A DNA stretch of 7,088 bases from an uncultured Alphaproteobacteria bacterium (GCA_934538895.1 CAKTCH010000078.1:1-7088); one strand, 5' to 3'; counted from the first letter of the stretch, positions 1 to 6,066 are shown. Numbers and translations are program-made. The notes: generated by a model not told the origin, from the letters alone.

Positions 1-12
1 AGTTTAAACCGG

Positions 13-42
13 GTCAGATCCCTCGGCTGCGCTCGGGATGAC
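13..42. repeat. REP-like intergenic palindrome
   Basis: GTC (13-15) plus ATCCC (18-22) pairs with GGGATGAC (35-42), giving an 8-bp stem with a 2-nt bulge (AG, 16-17) and a 12-nt loop rich in GC. On the minus strand it begins GTCATCCCGAGCGCAGCC, the style of short intergenic palindrome found in many copies in numerous bacterial genomes. Only one copy lies in this window, so its repetitive nature is inferred from the sequence style and not observed. It could also be the terminator hairpin of a gene ending to the left of the window, but no T-tract follows on the plus strand. Confidence 0.5.
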
Positions 43-89
43 AGGCTTGTGCAAGGGCGTCGTGATCGTTGTGCACGCCGTGTTCAGAT

Positions 90-104
90 ATTAATCATTA
101 ATGA
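90..104. other. AT-rich palindrome, possible operator
   Basis: ATTAAT occurs twice, one base apart (90-95 and 97-102), and TCATTAATGA (95-104) is a perfect 10-bp palindrome. It stands out in GC-rich surroundings and lies about 130 bases upstream of the -10 box proposed for the dehydrogenase gene. It could be a regulator binding site or chance. Apart from this, the REP-like palindrome and the promoter, nothing else was recognised in the gene-free first 307 bases. Confidence 0.2.
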
Positions 105-212
105 GTCTTGAGCCTGGTGGGTTGCCGGAATTGGCTGGGCAAGAATATTTCTTTTAAAAAGTGCCTGATTCGTGCAGTGTTGTTGCGAATTCGGCAAAAT
201 ATCCCGCGAAGA

Positions 213-242
213 TTTCTTATCCATAGGCTAAGTCGCTATAAT
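213..242 (+). promoter_or_regulatory. Promoter of the amino acid dehydrogenase gene
   Basis: A perfect TATAAT -10 box lies at 237-242. The -35 region is weak (TTCTTA at 214-219, 17-bp spacer, 3 of 6 matches to TTGACA), which may mean an activator is needed. Transcription would begin near 249, leaving a leader of about 59 bases before the ATG at 308. The leader includes an AT-rich stretch at about 281-290. Confidence 0.5.
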
Positions 243-296
243 GGAAGGAGAAATCGGGTATTTTTCTGTTGCGGCGCACGCTTTTTAAAAGGCAGT

Positions 297-301
297 AGGA
301 G
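297..301 (+). promoter_or_regulatory. Ribosome binding site AGGAG
   Basis: AGGAG is followed by a 6-base spacer and the ATG at 308. This fixes the start of the dehydrogenase and gives a local reference for ideal spacing, used below to judge the start of the RNase E/G gene. Confidence 0.85.
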
Positions 302-307
302 TAAACT

Positions 308-1426
308 ATGGACATCAATGATCTGGACCCGGCTTTCCTTTCTCAATTCGTGGATTATGACGGGCACGAAACCATTCGTCGCCTTGACGATGAAGAGACG
401 GGGCTTCTGGCGTTTATCGGCGTCCATAACGGCAATCTCGGGCCTGCGCTCGGCGGCTGCCGTATGTTCGCTTATATCAGCGAGGAAGACGCCATCAAGG
501 ATGTGCTGCGCCTTTCACGCGGCATGACCTACAAGAACGCGCTGGCCGGGCTGCCGCTCGGCGGCGGCAAGAGCGTGATCGTGGGCGATCCGCGCAAGCT
601 GAAGACCGATGCGCTGATCAGGGCGCTGGGGCGCGGCGTCGAAAGCCTGGGGGGCCGCTATATCACGGCGGAAGACAGCGGCACCAACGAGCATGACATG
701 ATTACGATCTCGCAGGAGACAAGCTATGTGGTGGGCCTGCCTTCCGCAGCCGATTCCGTCGGCGGCGATCCGTCGCCTGTGACCGCTTACGGCGTGTATA
801 AAGGCATCAAGGCCTGCGCGCAGCGCCGTTACGGCAGTGATAACATGAAAGACAGGCGCGTCGCGGTGCAGGGGCTGGGCGCGGTGGGTTATGCCGTCTG
901 CCAGAAACTTTATGCCGAGGGCGCGGTGCTGACCGTGACGGATGTACGCGCGGAATCGCTGGACCGGGCGCGGGCGGAGATGCCGGGCATCCATGTGGTG
1001 GCGCCGGAGGATATTTTCGATGTCGAGGCGCATGTGTTCGTGCCGTGCGCTCTGGGCGCGCAGATCAACGACGAAACGCTGCCGCGTCTGAAAGTGGATA
1101 TCGTCGCGGGCGCGGCGAACAACCAGCTGGCGACCCCGGCGCACGGGCAGAAGCTGACCGACAAGGGCATTCTTTATGCGCCCGATTACGTTATCAATGC
1201 GGGCGGCGTGATCTGCGTGGCGTATGAATATGCGCAGCGCGTCGGCAAGAACCCGTTCAGCCATGACATTACGCGCGCCAACATGATGGCGCATGTGGAG
1301 AAAATCGGCGGTACGCTGGAGAAAATCTTCAACATCGCGGAAGCGCGCGGCATCACGACGGCGAAAGCGGCTGATGAACTGGCGGAAGCGATCTTCCGCG
1401 ATCAGAAGAGAGCCGCGCTGGCTTAA
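308..1426 (+). CDS. Leu/Phe/Val/Glu-family amino acid dehydrogenase, probably leucine (branched-chain) dehydrogenase
   Basis: A 372-residue cytoplasmic enzyme, the usual length for leucine and phenylalanine dehydrogenases (about 350-380). The family reversibly deaminates an L-amino acid to its 2-oxo acid and ammonia using NAD+. The N-terminal catalytic domain carries GPALGGCR (45-52), MTYK (K76) and LPLGGGK (K88), the two family active-site lysines, and AEDSGTN with the catalytic aspartate D123. The C-terminal Rossmann domain carries GLGAVG (189-194), with D212 at the end of the second strand, as expected for NAD preference. It also has VAGAANNQL and YAPDYVINAGG, the conserved substrate and cofactor loops. 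All key residues are present. Leucine, valine or phenylalanine specificity cannot be settled from motifs, so no symbol is given. It has its own promoter and AGGAG site, and its stop overlaps that of the convergent DUF748 gene. Confidence 0.93.
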   Translation: MDINDLDPAFLSQFVDYDGHETIRRLDDEETGLLAFIGVHNGNLGPALGGCRMFAYISEEDAIKDVLRLSRGMTYKNALAGLPLGGGKSVIVGDPRKLKTDALIRALGRGVESLGGRYITAEDSGTNEHDMITISQETSYVVGLPSAADSVGGDPSPVTAYGVYKGIKACAQRRYGSDNMKDRRVAVQGLGAVGYAVCQKLYAEGAVLTVTDVRAESLDRARAEMPGIHVVAPEDIFDVEAHVFVPCALGAQINDETLPRLKVDIVAGAANNQLATPAHGQKLTDKGILYAPDYVINAGGVICVAYEYAQRVGKNPFSHDITRANMMAHVEKIGGTLEKIFNIAEARGITTAKAADELAEAIFRDQKRAALA

Positions 1427-1440
1427 TCGCGGCGCCTTTT
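1412..1440. terminator. Possible bidirectional terminator at convergent gene ends
   Basis: GCCGCG (1412-1417) pairs with CGCGGC (1428-1433) around a 10-base loop holding both stop codons. On the plus strand GCC then TTTT (1437-1440) follows. Read on the minus strand, the stem is followed by the pyrimidine-rich TCTCTTCT. The stem is only 6 bp and the T-tracts are short, so efficiency is doubtful. No better terminator is visible between these two genes, which have no intergenic space. Confidence 0.35.
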
Positions 1441-2508
1441 GCCGGCTGAGGGCGCGGTATCCGAGAAATCGATATAGTTATCCGTGTCGCGGACATAAGC
1501 GTTGAAGGTGTTCCTGAAAATACCGACGATGGCCGACCATGTGCCGGTTTCCGGGTTCCTCATATCGCCGGCGATCTCGATGCGCGTGGCCAGCTGGTCT
1601 TCGGGGTGGTTTTTGAAAATCTCGGCGAAAACGGAGACGAGGCCTTGCCAGGCGATGCTGATAGGGTCGCCGTCCTCTTCGATATCGACCATGTGGACGT
1701 TGCGGGCGACGGGTTTGACGTAGCCTGTGATCGCGCCGTCCTTGGCGGCGACTTCGCTATAGATGCTTAAATCCCCGGCTTCGAAATCGACTCCGGCGCG
1801 GGCGCGGGCGAAGTCGTTCATCGCGGTCAGTTTCGCGCCTTCCAGCTTGATGTCGTAATCGAAATCCGGAATATCTTTCAGAATGTTCATGCTGCCCGTG
1901 GCTTCCACATGGCCGCCGCCGATGGAACGGCCCGTGAGGCGGACGGGCGAGGGCAGCGGATTATTTTTATCGTGCAGGGCTTTCAGATTTTCAACGCGCA
2001 AGGCGATGTCATCGATGAACAGGCCGGCCTGGCCCGCCACCGAGAAGTCGATGAAGGACAACTTGCCGCCGTTTACGGTGAAGCGGTTGATTTCAAGCGG
2101 GGACAGCGCATCCACGAAACGCGCCCAGCCGGCGTCTTCCGTGCCTTGCGACTGGCCTTTGCTGCCGACGGCGAAATTGAGCCTGGCGTTATAGAGATCG
2201 ATCTCGGCGACGATCGCCCCTTCGAATAAGGCCCGCCATTCCACTGAAAGGTCGATCGTATCGACGGCGACAAAAGGCACGGGGATTCCGCCGCCGGTTT
2301 TACGGATATCGAGTTTATGGATGGAATAGGCGCCACGCCAGAGATGGATATCGATATCGGCGACCGAACCGCTATAACCTTCAAGCCTGTTGATTTCCCT
2401 GTTCACATAGTCCTTCACGGCATAGGGCAGATAGACGCGCCCGCCGATCAGGGCCAGCGCGAGGAGGGCGATCATACCGAGAAATATCCTGCTTTTCCTG
2501 TACCGCAT
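1423..2508 (-). CDS. DUF748 / AsmA-like membrane-anchored periplasmic protein
   Basis: A 361-residue protein when read from the ATG at 2508; a TTG two codons upstream (2514) is an alternative start, and neither has a clear Shine-Dalgarno sequence. The N-terminus is basic (R2, R4, K5, R7), followed by one hydrophobic segment at about residues 8-23 with no obvious cleavage site, so it should be anchored in the inner membrane with the rest in the periplasm. The body has the alternating beta-strand pattern of DUF748 proteins, for example VDTIDLSVEW, EIDLYNARLNF and INRFTVNGGKLSFID. These belong to the wider AsmA/TamB-like group linked to envelope lipid and outer-membrane homeostasis. The C-terminus is short and basic (GKRRRD). 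It follows the YjbH-family gene by 37 bases, so cotranscription is likely. The family assignment rests on recall of this strand pattern; the molecular role is unknown. Confidence 0.78.
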   Translation of the reverse strand: MRYRKSRIFLGMIALLALALIGGRVYLPYAVKDYVNREINRLEGYSGSVADIDIHLWRGAYSIHKLDIRKTGGGIPVPFVAVDTIDLSVEWRALFEGAIVAEIDLYNARLNFAVGSKGQSQGTEDAGWARFVDALSPLEINRFTVNGGKLSFIDFSVAGQAGLFIDDIALRVENLKALHDKNNPLPSPVRLTGRSIGGGHVEATGSMNILKDIPDFDYDIKLEGAKLTAMNDFARARAGVDFEAGDLSIYSEVAAKDGAITGYVKPVARNVHMVDIEEDGDPISIAWQGLVSVFAEIFKNHPEDQLATRIEIAGDMRNPETGTWSAIVGIFRNTFNAYVRDTDNYIDFSDTAPSAGKRRRD

Positions 2509-2545
2509 CTTCAACCAACGGCGCGCCCCGCGAAAAGTTCTGCGG

Positions 2546-4633
2546 TTAATCGACGATATCGTTCCAGTGGCGCGCGATATGGCGGTAAGACAGGGGATCG
2601 CTCATGGTGTAAAGATCGACGGGGCTTTCCAGCGTCTGGCCGTTGTCGCGTCCGAAGGGGGCGGCCCTCACACGCACCATGCTGTTCTGCGGAACCAGCG
2701 GTATATTGCCGACGGGCAGGGATAGTTCCAGTCCGGCATAAAAGTTGGTGCGGCCGCCGAAGATGTCGTTATCGCTTTTGCCGGTGGCGGTTACGAAGCC
2801 GCGCACGTTGAGGCCGTGGCCGAAGCGCTGGCCGAGCGCGAGCGTGCCGCCGATATCTTCGTTCAGGTAACGGCCCAGACGGGCTTCGGCGATGGTATCG
2901 GTACCGGGAAATTCGTAATAGGCTTTCAGGTGGCCGGTAAAGACGCGGTCGCCGTTCAGCCCCGTATGCAAGGGCGTGTAAGGATCGCGCTTGAAGGCGA
3001 GCCAGCCTTCGGCGCCCACGGCCCATGTGCTGCCGAACGGGCGGTAGAGAACGTCGCCGCCGAGGCCGCCATACATTTCTTCGAGATAGCCCGCGGCGAC
3101 GGCGATATGCAGATCGGGGGCGGGGCTGCGGGCGAAGCCGAGATAGGCGCGGTCGAGCGCGATGCGCGTGTCGGCGAAAGCGGCCACGTTGCCGCGCACG
3201 GGCAGCGCCGCCGGGACGCGGTATTCGCCAAGATGGTCGAGATTATGTGTGAGATTGACGCGCAGGCCCATGCCGCCCAGCAGGCCGAAGCCGGTCGATG
3301 ACATACCTTCTATCAAGGCCGCCGTACGATGCAATACGCCGTGATCTTCTTCCGCAAGGCTGATTTGCTGATCGAGTATCAGGCGCAGCTTGTGGCTATA
3401 GGCGCTGGCGTTGCGTCCGCGCAGGGGCAGTTCTTCCGCGCTTTCGGGGTTGAAGTCCAGATTGCGCCAGATCTCCTGCGGGCTGCCGGTATTGTGGCCG
3501 AGAGCCTGTGTGACGTTACGGCGGTTCATGCGCATCAACGGGCCGCTTAAACCCATATAGACCGGCCGCACTTCGATGGCTTCCACCGTCTGGCCCGCAT
3601 GATTGCTGATATACGGCAAAGCCAGGCCGATGGCGCGCGGGGTGGTGAGTTCCGGCGGCACTTCCAGTGCGGTTTGCGCGCGGGTGGCATTGGCGGCGGT
3701 GTTGTGAAGAGTCAGATCGCCGCGCTCCGCGGCCTGCTCCATGGCGGACGGTTCCGTGACGCCGGTGCGGTAGGGGCGCAAGGGTTCGCGGGCCGGCCTG
3801 TCTTTGCTGAAGGGTCTGCCGGGCCATTGCGAGAGCGCGTTTTGCAATGTCAGCGCGGCCATGATTTTTTCACCGCCCACCAGCGCGGTGGAAAAATCGA
3901 TCCAGGGCCGCGGGCTGTAATGCACGCCGAGCGCCCAGGGGGCGGGCGCGTCGAAATCAAAGGCGGCTTTCTCGGCGACGTAGCGATCGGCGCCCCATTC
4001 GGCGGAGAAAGACAGGCCGTCGATCCATGGCGCGGTGTATTCCAGGCCGGCGAACAGGCCGATATCGCCACCGGTGAACCAGTCCTGCGGGCTGTTGGGT
4101 TCTTCGCCGTCAAGGCCGCGCTTCTTTTTGAAGTGGCTGCCGAAGACACCCAAGGGGTTGCCGATCTGCCGGGCGCTGCCCAGGCGGCCCCAGCCGAGGC
4201 CGCCGCTGACATCCCAGTTTTCGTAGCGTCTGGAGGCGACCAGATATTCGCCCGCCATGCGTTTATGGCCGACGGCGCCCAGCCATCCCACGGCGATTTC
4301 CGGATGATAGGGGCCTTCCGCCAGCAGGCGCAGCTTTACGTCGATGCCGGGATAAAGGCGGCGGGCGTCATCGTTGAGGCCGGATATCTCGGCACTCTGG
4401 CGGATGCCGATGTGGAGCGGGTCCGCTATCTGTAACCCCGCATGGGCGTGAAGATAGGGGTCGAGCGTGCCGATGCCGGTGCGTACGGTGCCGGTTTCAT
4501 CCATGCGGGCGGTGGGCGTTACGATCAGGCCCAGCGGTCCCAGCACATTGCTGTGGCGCGCGGGTTCGGCCCGCGCCGCGGCGGGGTACAGGCACGTTAT
4601 CAGCCATGATGTCAGCAGCAGGGGTTTTATCAA
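2546..4633 (-). CDS. YjbH-family outer-membrane (exopolysaccharide-associated) protein
   Basis: A 695-residue protein if translation starts at TTG 4633, close to the length of Escherichia coli YjbH. That start gives a clean signal peptide: K3, a hydrophobic core at about 5-16, and an ARA cleavage site before E23. It overlaps the upstream stop as TTGA, suggesting translational coupling. A longer open frame to 4735 also begins with TTG, but it would add 34 charged residues ahead of the signal peptide and overlap DUF1304 by about 100 bases. The mature N-terminus has the YjbH signature (GLIVTPTARM, then a repeated aromatic/glycine beta-strand pattern such as WDVSGGLGWGRLG). Strand-like segments recur to the end (YAGLELSLPVG), consistent with a large beta-barrel protein. 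The C-terminus (WNDIVD) lacks the usual terminal aromatic residue of outer-membrane proteins. LITC (11-14) is a poor lipobox, so a lipoprotein is unlikely. E. coli yjbEFGH is tied to exopolysaccharide production; here the other yjb genes are absent from view. Confidence 0.85.
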   Translation of the reverse strand: MIKPLLLTSWLITCLYPAAARAEPARHSNVLGPLGLIVTPTARMDETGTVRTGIGTLDPYLHAHAGLQIADPLHIGIRQSAEISGLNDDARRLYPGIDVKLRLLAEGPYHPEIAVGWLGAVGHKRMAGEYLVASRRYENWDVSGGLGWGRLGSARQIGNPLGVFGSHFKKKRGLDGEEPNSPQDWFTGGDIGLFAGLEYTAPWIDGLSFSAEWGADRYVAEKAAFDFDAPAPWALGVHYSPRPWIDFSTALVGGEKIMAALTLQNALSQWPGRPFSKDRPAREPLRPYRTGVTEPSAMEQAAERGDLTLHNTAANATRAQTALEVPPELTTPRAIGLALPYISNHAGQTVEAIEVRPVYMGLSGPLMRMNRRNVTQALGHNTGSPQEIWRNLDFNPESAEELPLRGRNASAYSHKLRLILDQQISLAEEDHGVLHRTAALIEGMSSTGFGLLGGMGLRVNLTHNLDHLGEYRVPAALPVRGNVAAFADTRIALDRAYLGFARSPAPDLHIAVAAGYLEEMYGGLGGDVLYRPFGSTWAVGAEGWLAFKRDPYTPLHTGLNGDRVFTGHLKAYYEFPGTDTIAEARLGRYLNEDIGGTLALGQRFGHGLNVRGFVTATGKSDNDIFGGRTNFYAGLELSLPVGNIPLVPQNSMVRVRAAPFGRDNGQTLESPVDLYTMSDPLSYRHIARHWNDIVD

Positions 4634-4986
4634 AAGAGAACAAAGATAAGGGCAGTGATCGCGGGTAATGACTGGATAAGGAAAATTTTTCGATTGACGC
4701 TGTAAGCGCCGTAAAGGCCGGCGACGATCACGCAAACGAGGAAGAAGATCAGGCAGGACTGATGGCCCGTAAACAGGCTGAATAAAAGGCCGGCGGCGAG
4801 GAAGCCGTTATAAAGCCCCTGGTTGGCCGCGAGCACGGCGGTGGCGGCGGCTTTTTCCGGCGTCATGCGGAACGTTTTCAGGCCTTGCGGCTTTTGCCAC
4901 AGGCACATTTCAAGGATCATGAACCAGACATGCAAGGCCGCGACCAGCAAGGTCAGCGCGATGCCGGTAAATTCCAGAATGTTCAC
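4630..4986 (-). CDS. DUF1304 family small membrane protein
   Basis: A 118-residue integral membrane protein with four predicted hydrophobic helices: about 4-25, 46-70, 75-92 and 98-117. The family hallmark ANQGLYNGFLA is present (N55, Q56, Y59, N60), as are the conserved H19 and E26 of the first helix. The biochemical function of DUF1304 proteins is not established. The GTG at 4986 is chosen because AGGGAGG (4994-5000) sits 7 bases upstream of it, whereas the ATG at 4992 (two residues longer, beginning MAV) would be only one base from the same site. It is the first gene of the minus-strand operon, and its TGA stop overlaps the TTG start of the YjbH-family gene. A functional link to that gene is inferred only from this coupling. 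Confidence 0.85.
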   Translation of the reverse strand: MNILEFTGIALTLLVAALHVWFMILEMCLWQKPQGLKTFRMTPEKAAATAVLAANQGLYNGFLAAGLLFSLFTGHQSCLIFFLVCVIVAGLYGAYSVNRKIFLIQSLPAITALIFVLF

Positions 4987-4993
4987 GGCCATG

Positions 4994-5000
4994 CCTCCCT
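4994..5000 (-). promoter_or_regulatory. Ribosome binding site AGGGAGG deciding the DUF1304 start
   Basis: Read on the minus strand, AGGGAGG is followed by seven bases (CATGGCC) and then GTG at 4986. The ATG at 4992 lies inside this spacer, one base from the site, too close for normal initiation. The GTG is therefore the better-supported start. Confidence 0.65.
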
Positions 5001-5026
5001 ATGTATGTCATTCTCCGTACGGGGTC

Positions 5027-5056
5027 ATTTTAGGGTGATAAAGCGTGCCTTCTCAA
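5027..5056 (-). promoter_or_regulatory. Promoter of the DUF1304 - YjbH - DUF748 operon
   Basis: On the minus strand TTGAGA (5051-5056, 5 of 6 matches to the -35 consensus) is separated by 18 bases from TAAAAT (5027-5032, 5 of 6 matches to the -10 consensus). Transcription would start near 5020, with a leader of about 34 bases before the GTG at 4986. An 8-bp palindrome CCGTACGG (5015-5022) overlaps the expected start point and could be an operator or chance. Confidence 0.55.
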
Positions 5057-5074
5057 GGAACGGCCCGGTTTTCA

Positions 5075-5101
5075 GGGGGGTTATCCCCCGTCCTGCCGGG
5101 G
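5075..5101. other. Two competing GC-rich hairpins between divergent promoters
   Basis: GGGGG (5076-5080) pairs with CCCCC (5085-5089) around a TTAT loop. CCCCG (5086-5090) can instead pair with CGGGG (5097-5101) around a 6-base loop. Both use the same C-run, so they exclude each other. The element lies between the two promoters proposed here and is transcribed from neither. It would appear in RNA only if a transcript runs through from further upstream. A T5 run follows on the plus strand (5112-5116), but about 10 bases from the stem, so it is not a standard terminator. Confidence 0.35.
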
Positions 5102-5124
5102 TAAAGGGCTATTTTTAAAAGCTC

Positions 5125-5152
5125 TTTGCATTTTGGCGCCGATTCCTATAAT
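5125..5152 (+). promoter_or_regulatory. Promoter of infA
   Basis: A perfect TATAAT at 5147-5152 is preceded, after 16 bases, by TTTGCA (5125-5130, 4 of 6 matches to TTGACA). Transcription would start near 5159, giving a 36-base leader to the ATG at 5195. The strong -10 box suits a constitutively expressed translation gene. An in-frame upstream TTG at 5126 lies inside this promoter and is therefore not a plausible start for infA. Confidence 0.6.
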
Positions 5153-5194
5153 AAAATCCCATACTTAACTGACCTCCAAAGAGATTTTGCCTGT

Positions 5195-5413
5195 ATGTCC
5201 AAAGAAGACCTCATTGAATTCAAAGGCGTGATTAGCGAAGTGCTGCCCAATGCCATGTTTCGTGTGAAGCTGGAAAACGATCACGAGATTCTGGCTCATA
5301 CCGCCGGGAAGATGCGCAAGAACCGCATTCGCGTGCTGGCGGGCGATACGGTTATTGTTGAAATGACCCCGTACGATCTGACCAAGGGCCGGATTATTTT
5401 CCGCGAGAAGTAA
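5195..5413 (+). CDS. infA: Translation initiation factor IF-1
   Basis: A 72-residue protein, exactly the usual IF-1 length, starting MSKEDLIEFKGVI and ending KGRIIFREK. It is a single S1-type OB-fold protein that binds the A site of the 30S subunit and works with IF-2 and IF-3 in start-codon selection. The conserved RNA-binding stretch HTAGKMRKNRIRVLAGD and the terminal VEMTPYDLTKGRI are intact. The ATG at 5195 is preceded by a weak purine stretch AAAGAGA (5178-5184, 10 bases away). Placement before maf and an RNase E/G gene is a common alphaproteobacterial order. Its TAA stop at 5411-5413 directly abuts the inverted octamer array. Confidence 0.98.
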   Translation: MSKEDLIEFKGVISEVLPNAMFRVKLENDHEILAHTAGKMRKNRIRVLAGDTVIVEMTPYDLTKGRIIFREK

Positions 5414-5495
5414 GATGGTCGGATTATCGGATGATCGGATGACCGGAAATGCCTAATCCTGCTGATCATCGGATCATCCGTTCATCCGATCATTT
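5413..5495. repeat. Inverted array of GGATGATC-like octamers spanning the maf start
   Basis: The left arm (5413-5444) is four head-to-tail octamers close to GGATGATC; the right arm (5464-5495) is four octamers close to the complement GATCATCC. Folded together, 26 of 32 positions form Watson-Crick pairs. Two more (5414/5494, 5418/5490) are G-U in RNA, and four are mismatched (5425/5483, 5427/5481, 5437/5471, 5443/5465). The 19-base loop (5445-5463) carries the maf ATG. The right arm is translated as roughly Maf residues 6-15. Any Shine-Dalgarno-like purines for maf (GGA at 5437) lie within the left arm. The structure resembles inserted palindromic repeats that invade gene ends, but no second copy is present in the window. 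Confidence 0.85.
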
Positions 5496-6057
5496 CATTC
5501 TGGCATCGGCCTCGCCGCGCCGTCTGGATCTTCTGAAACAGATCGGCGTTACGCCCGATCATGTCGTTCCCGCCGCTATAGACGAGACGCCGCTGAAGGC
5601 CGAGCTGCCGCGCGACTATGCGTTGCGCGTGGCGATCGCGAAGGCGCGGGCGGTTATGGCGCCGCGTGAGGGGGCTTTCATCCTCTCTGCCGATACGGTG
5701 GTGGCCTGTGGCCGCCGCATTCTGCCCAAGGCGGAAGATGAGATTGAGGCGCGCGCCTGCCTGGCGCTGTTGTCGGGGCGGCGGCACCGTGTCGTTAACG
5801 GAATCGCGCTGGCGCTGCCGGACGGGCAGGTCAGGACCCGTGTCACGGAAACCGTCGTTCAGTTCAAATCGTTATCGCAGGATGAAATCGAGGGTTATAT
5901 CGCCGGCGGCGAATGGCGGGGCAAGGCCGGGGGGTATGCGATTCAGGGCCGTGCCGCCGTTTTCGTGAAGTTTATCCGGGGTTCGTACTCGACAGTGGTC
6001 GGGTTGTCTCTTTATGATACCATGCAGATGCTTAAAGGTTCAGGTTATCTGCGTTAG
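5449..6057 (+). CDS. maf: Maf family nucleoside triphosphate pyrophosphatase
   Basis: A 202-residue Maf/YhdE-type protein. The family hydrolyses nucleoside triphosphates, typically dTTP and UTP or modified pyrimidine nucleotides, to the monophosphate and pyrophosphate, acting as a house-cleaning enzyme. Signature motifs are in order: LASASPRR (18-25), KA (65-66), SADTVV with catalytic D82 (80-85), LPK (K94), GRRHRVVNG (110-118), GGYAIQG (161-167) and GSYSTVVGLSLYDT (178-191). The motif set looks more like dTTP/UTP pyrophosphatases, but specificity is uncertain. The ATG at 5449 is the only usable start: a TGA lies in frame at 5440-5442 and no further start occurs before the LASASPRR motif. The first ~15 residues are an extension encoded largely by the inverted octamer array. 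The gene lies 35 bases after infA and ends in TAG, in the same frame as the RNase E/G gene that follows. Confidence 0.96.
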   Translation: MPNPADHRIIRSSDHFILASASPRRLDLLKQIGVTPDHVVPAAIDETPLKAELPRDYALRVAIAKARAVMAPREGAFILSADTVVACGRRILPKAEDEIEARACLALLSGRRHRVVNGIALALPDGQVRTRVTETVVQFKSLSQDEIEGYIAGGEWRGKAGGYAIQGRAAVFVKFIRGSYSTVVGLSLYDTMQMLKGSGYLR

Positions 6058-6060
6058 GGG
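6056..6060 (+). promoter_or_regulatory. Ribosome binding site AGGGG overlapping the maf stop
   Basis: AGGGG overlaps the TAG stop of maf (TAGGGG). It lies exactly six bases before CTG 6067 and three before ATT 6064. The six-base spacing matches that of the AGGAG site of the dehydrogenase at 297-301, favouring CTG as the start of the RNase gene if initiation is non-canonical. Confidence 0.45.
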
Positions 6061-6066
6061 TTTATT

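Noticed and set aside
2..9. GTTTAAAC 8-bp palindrome
   Set aside because: A single short AT-rich palindrome at the window edge, too short to interpret.
108..527. 139-codon plus-strand open frame overlapping the start of the dehydrogenase
   Set aside because: It crosses the promoter and ribosome binding site of the dehydrogenase and continues out of frame into its conserved coding region; the composition is arginine-rich and unstructured.
515..1294. 259-codon open frame on the minus strand opposite the dehydrogenase
   Set aside because: It is a GC-rich antisense shadow of a fully conserved enzyme gene, with arginine/histidine-rich composition and no recognisable domain.
3599..4435. 278-codon open frame on the plus strand opposite the YjbH-family gene
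   Set aside because: Glycine/alanine-rich antisense translation without domain, signal peptide or convincing ribosome binding site; the opposite strand has clear family similarity.
4634..4735. Longer start of the YjbH-family gene at TTG 4735
   Set aside because: It overlaps the DUF1304 gene by about 100 bases and places 34 mostly polar and basic residues before a well-formed signal peptide.
5126..5194. N-terminal extension of infA by 23 codons from TTG 5126
   Set aside because: It would be encoded by the promoter itself, and IF-1 proteins begin at the MSKED-type start found at 5195.
5413..5495. CRISPR array in the infA-maf junction
   Set aside because: The units are 8-base tandem repeats in inverted arms with no spacers, so the structure is a palindrome and not a CRISPR array.
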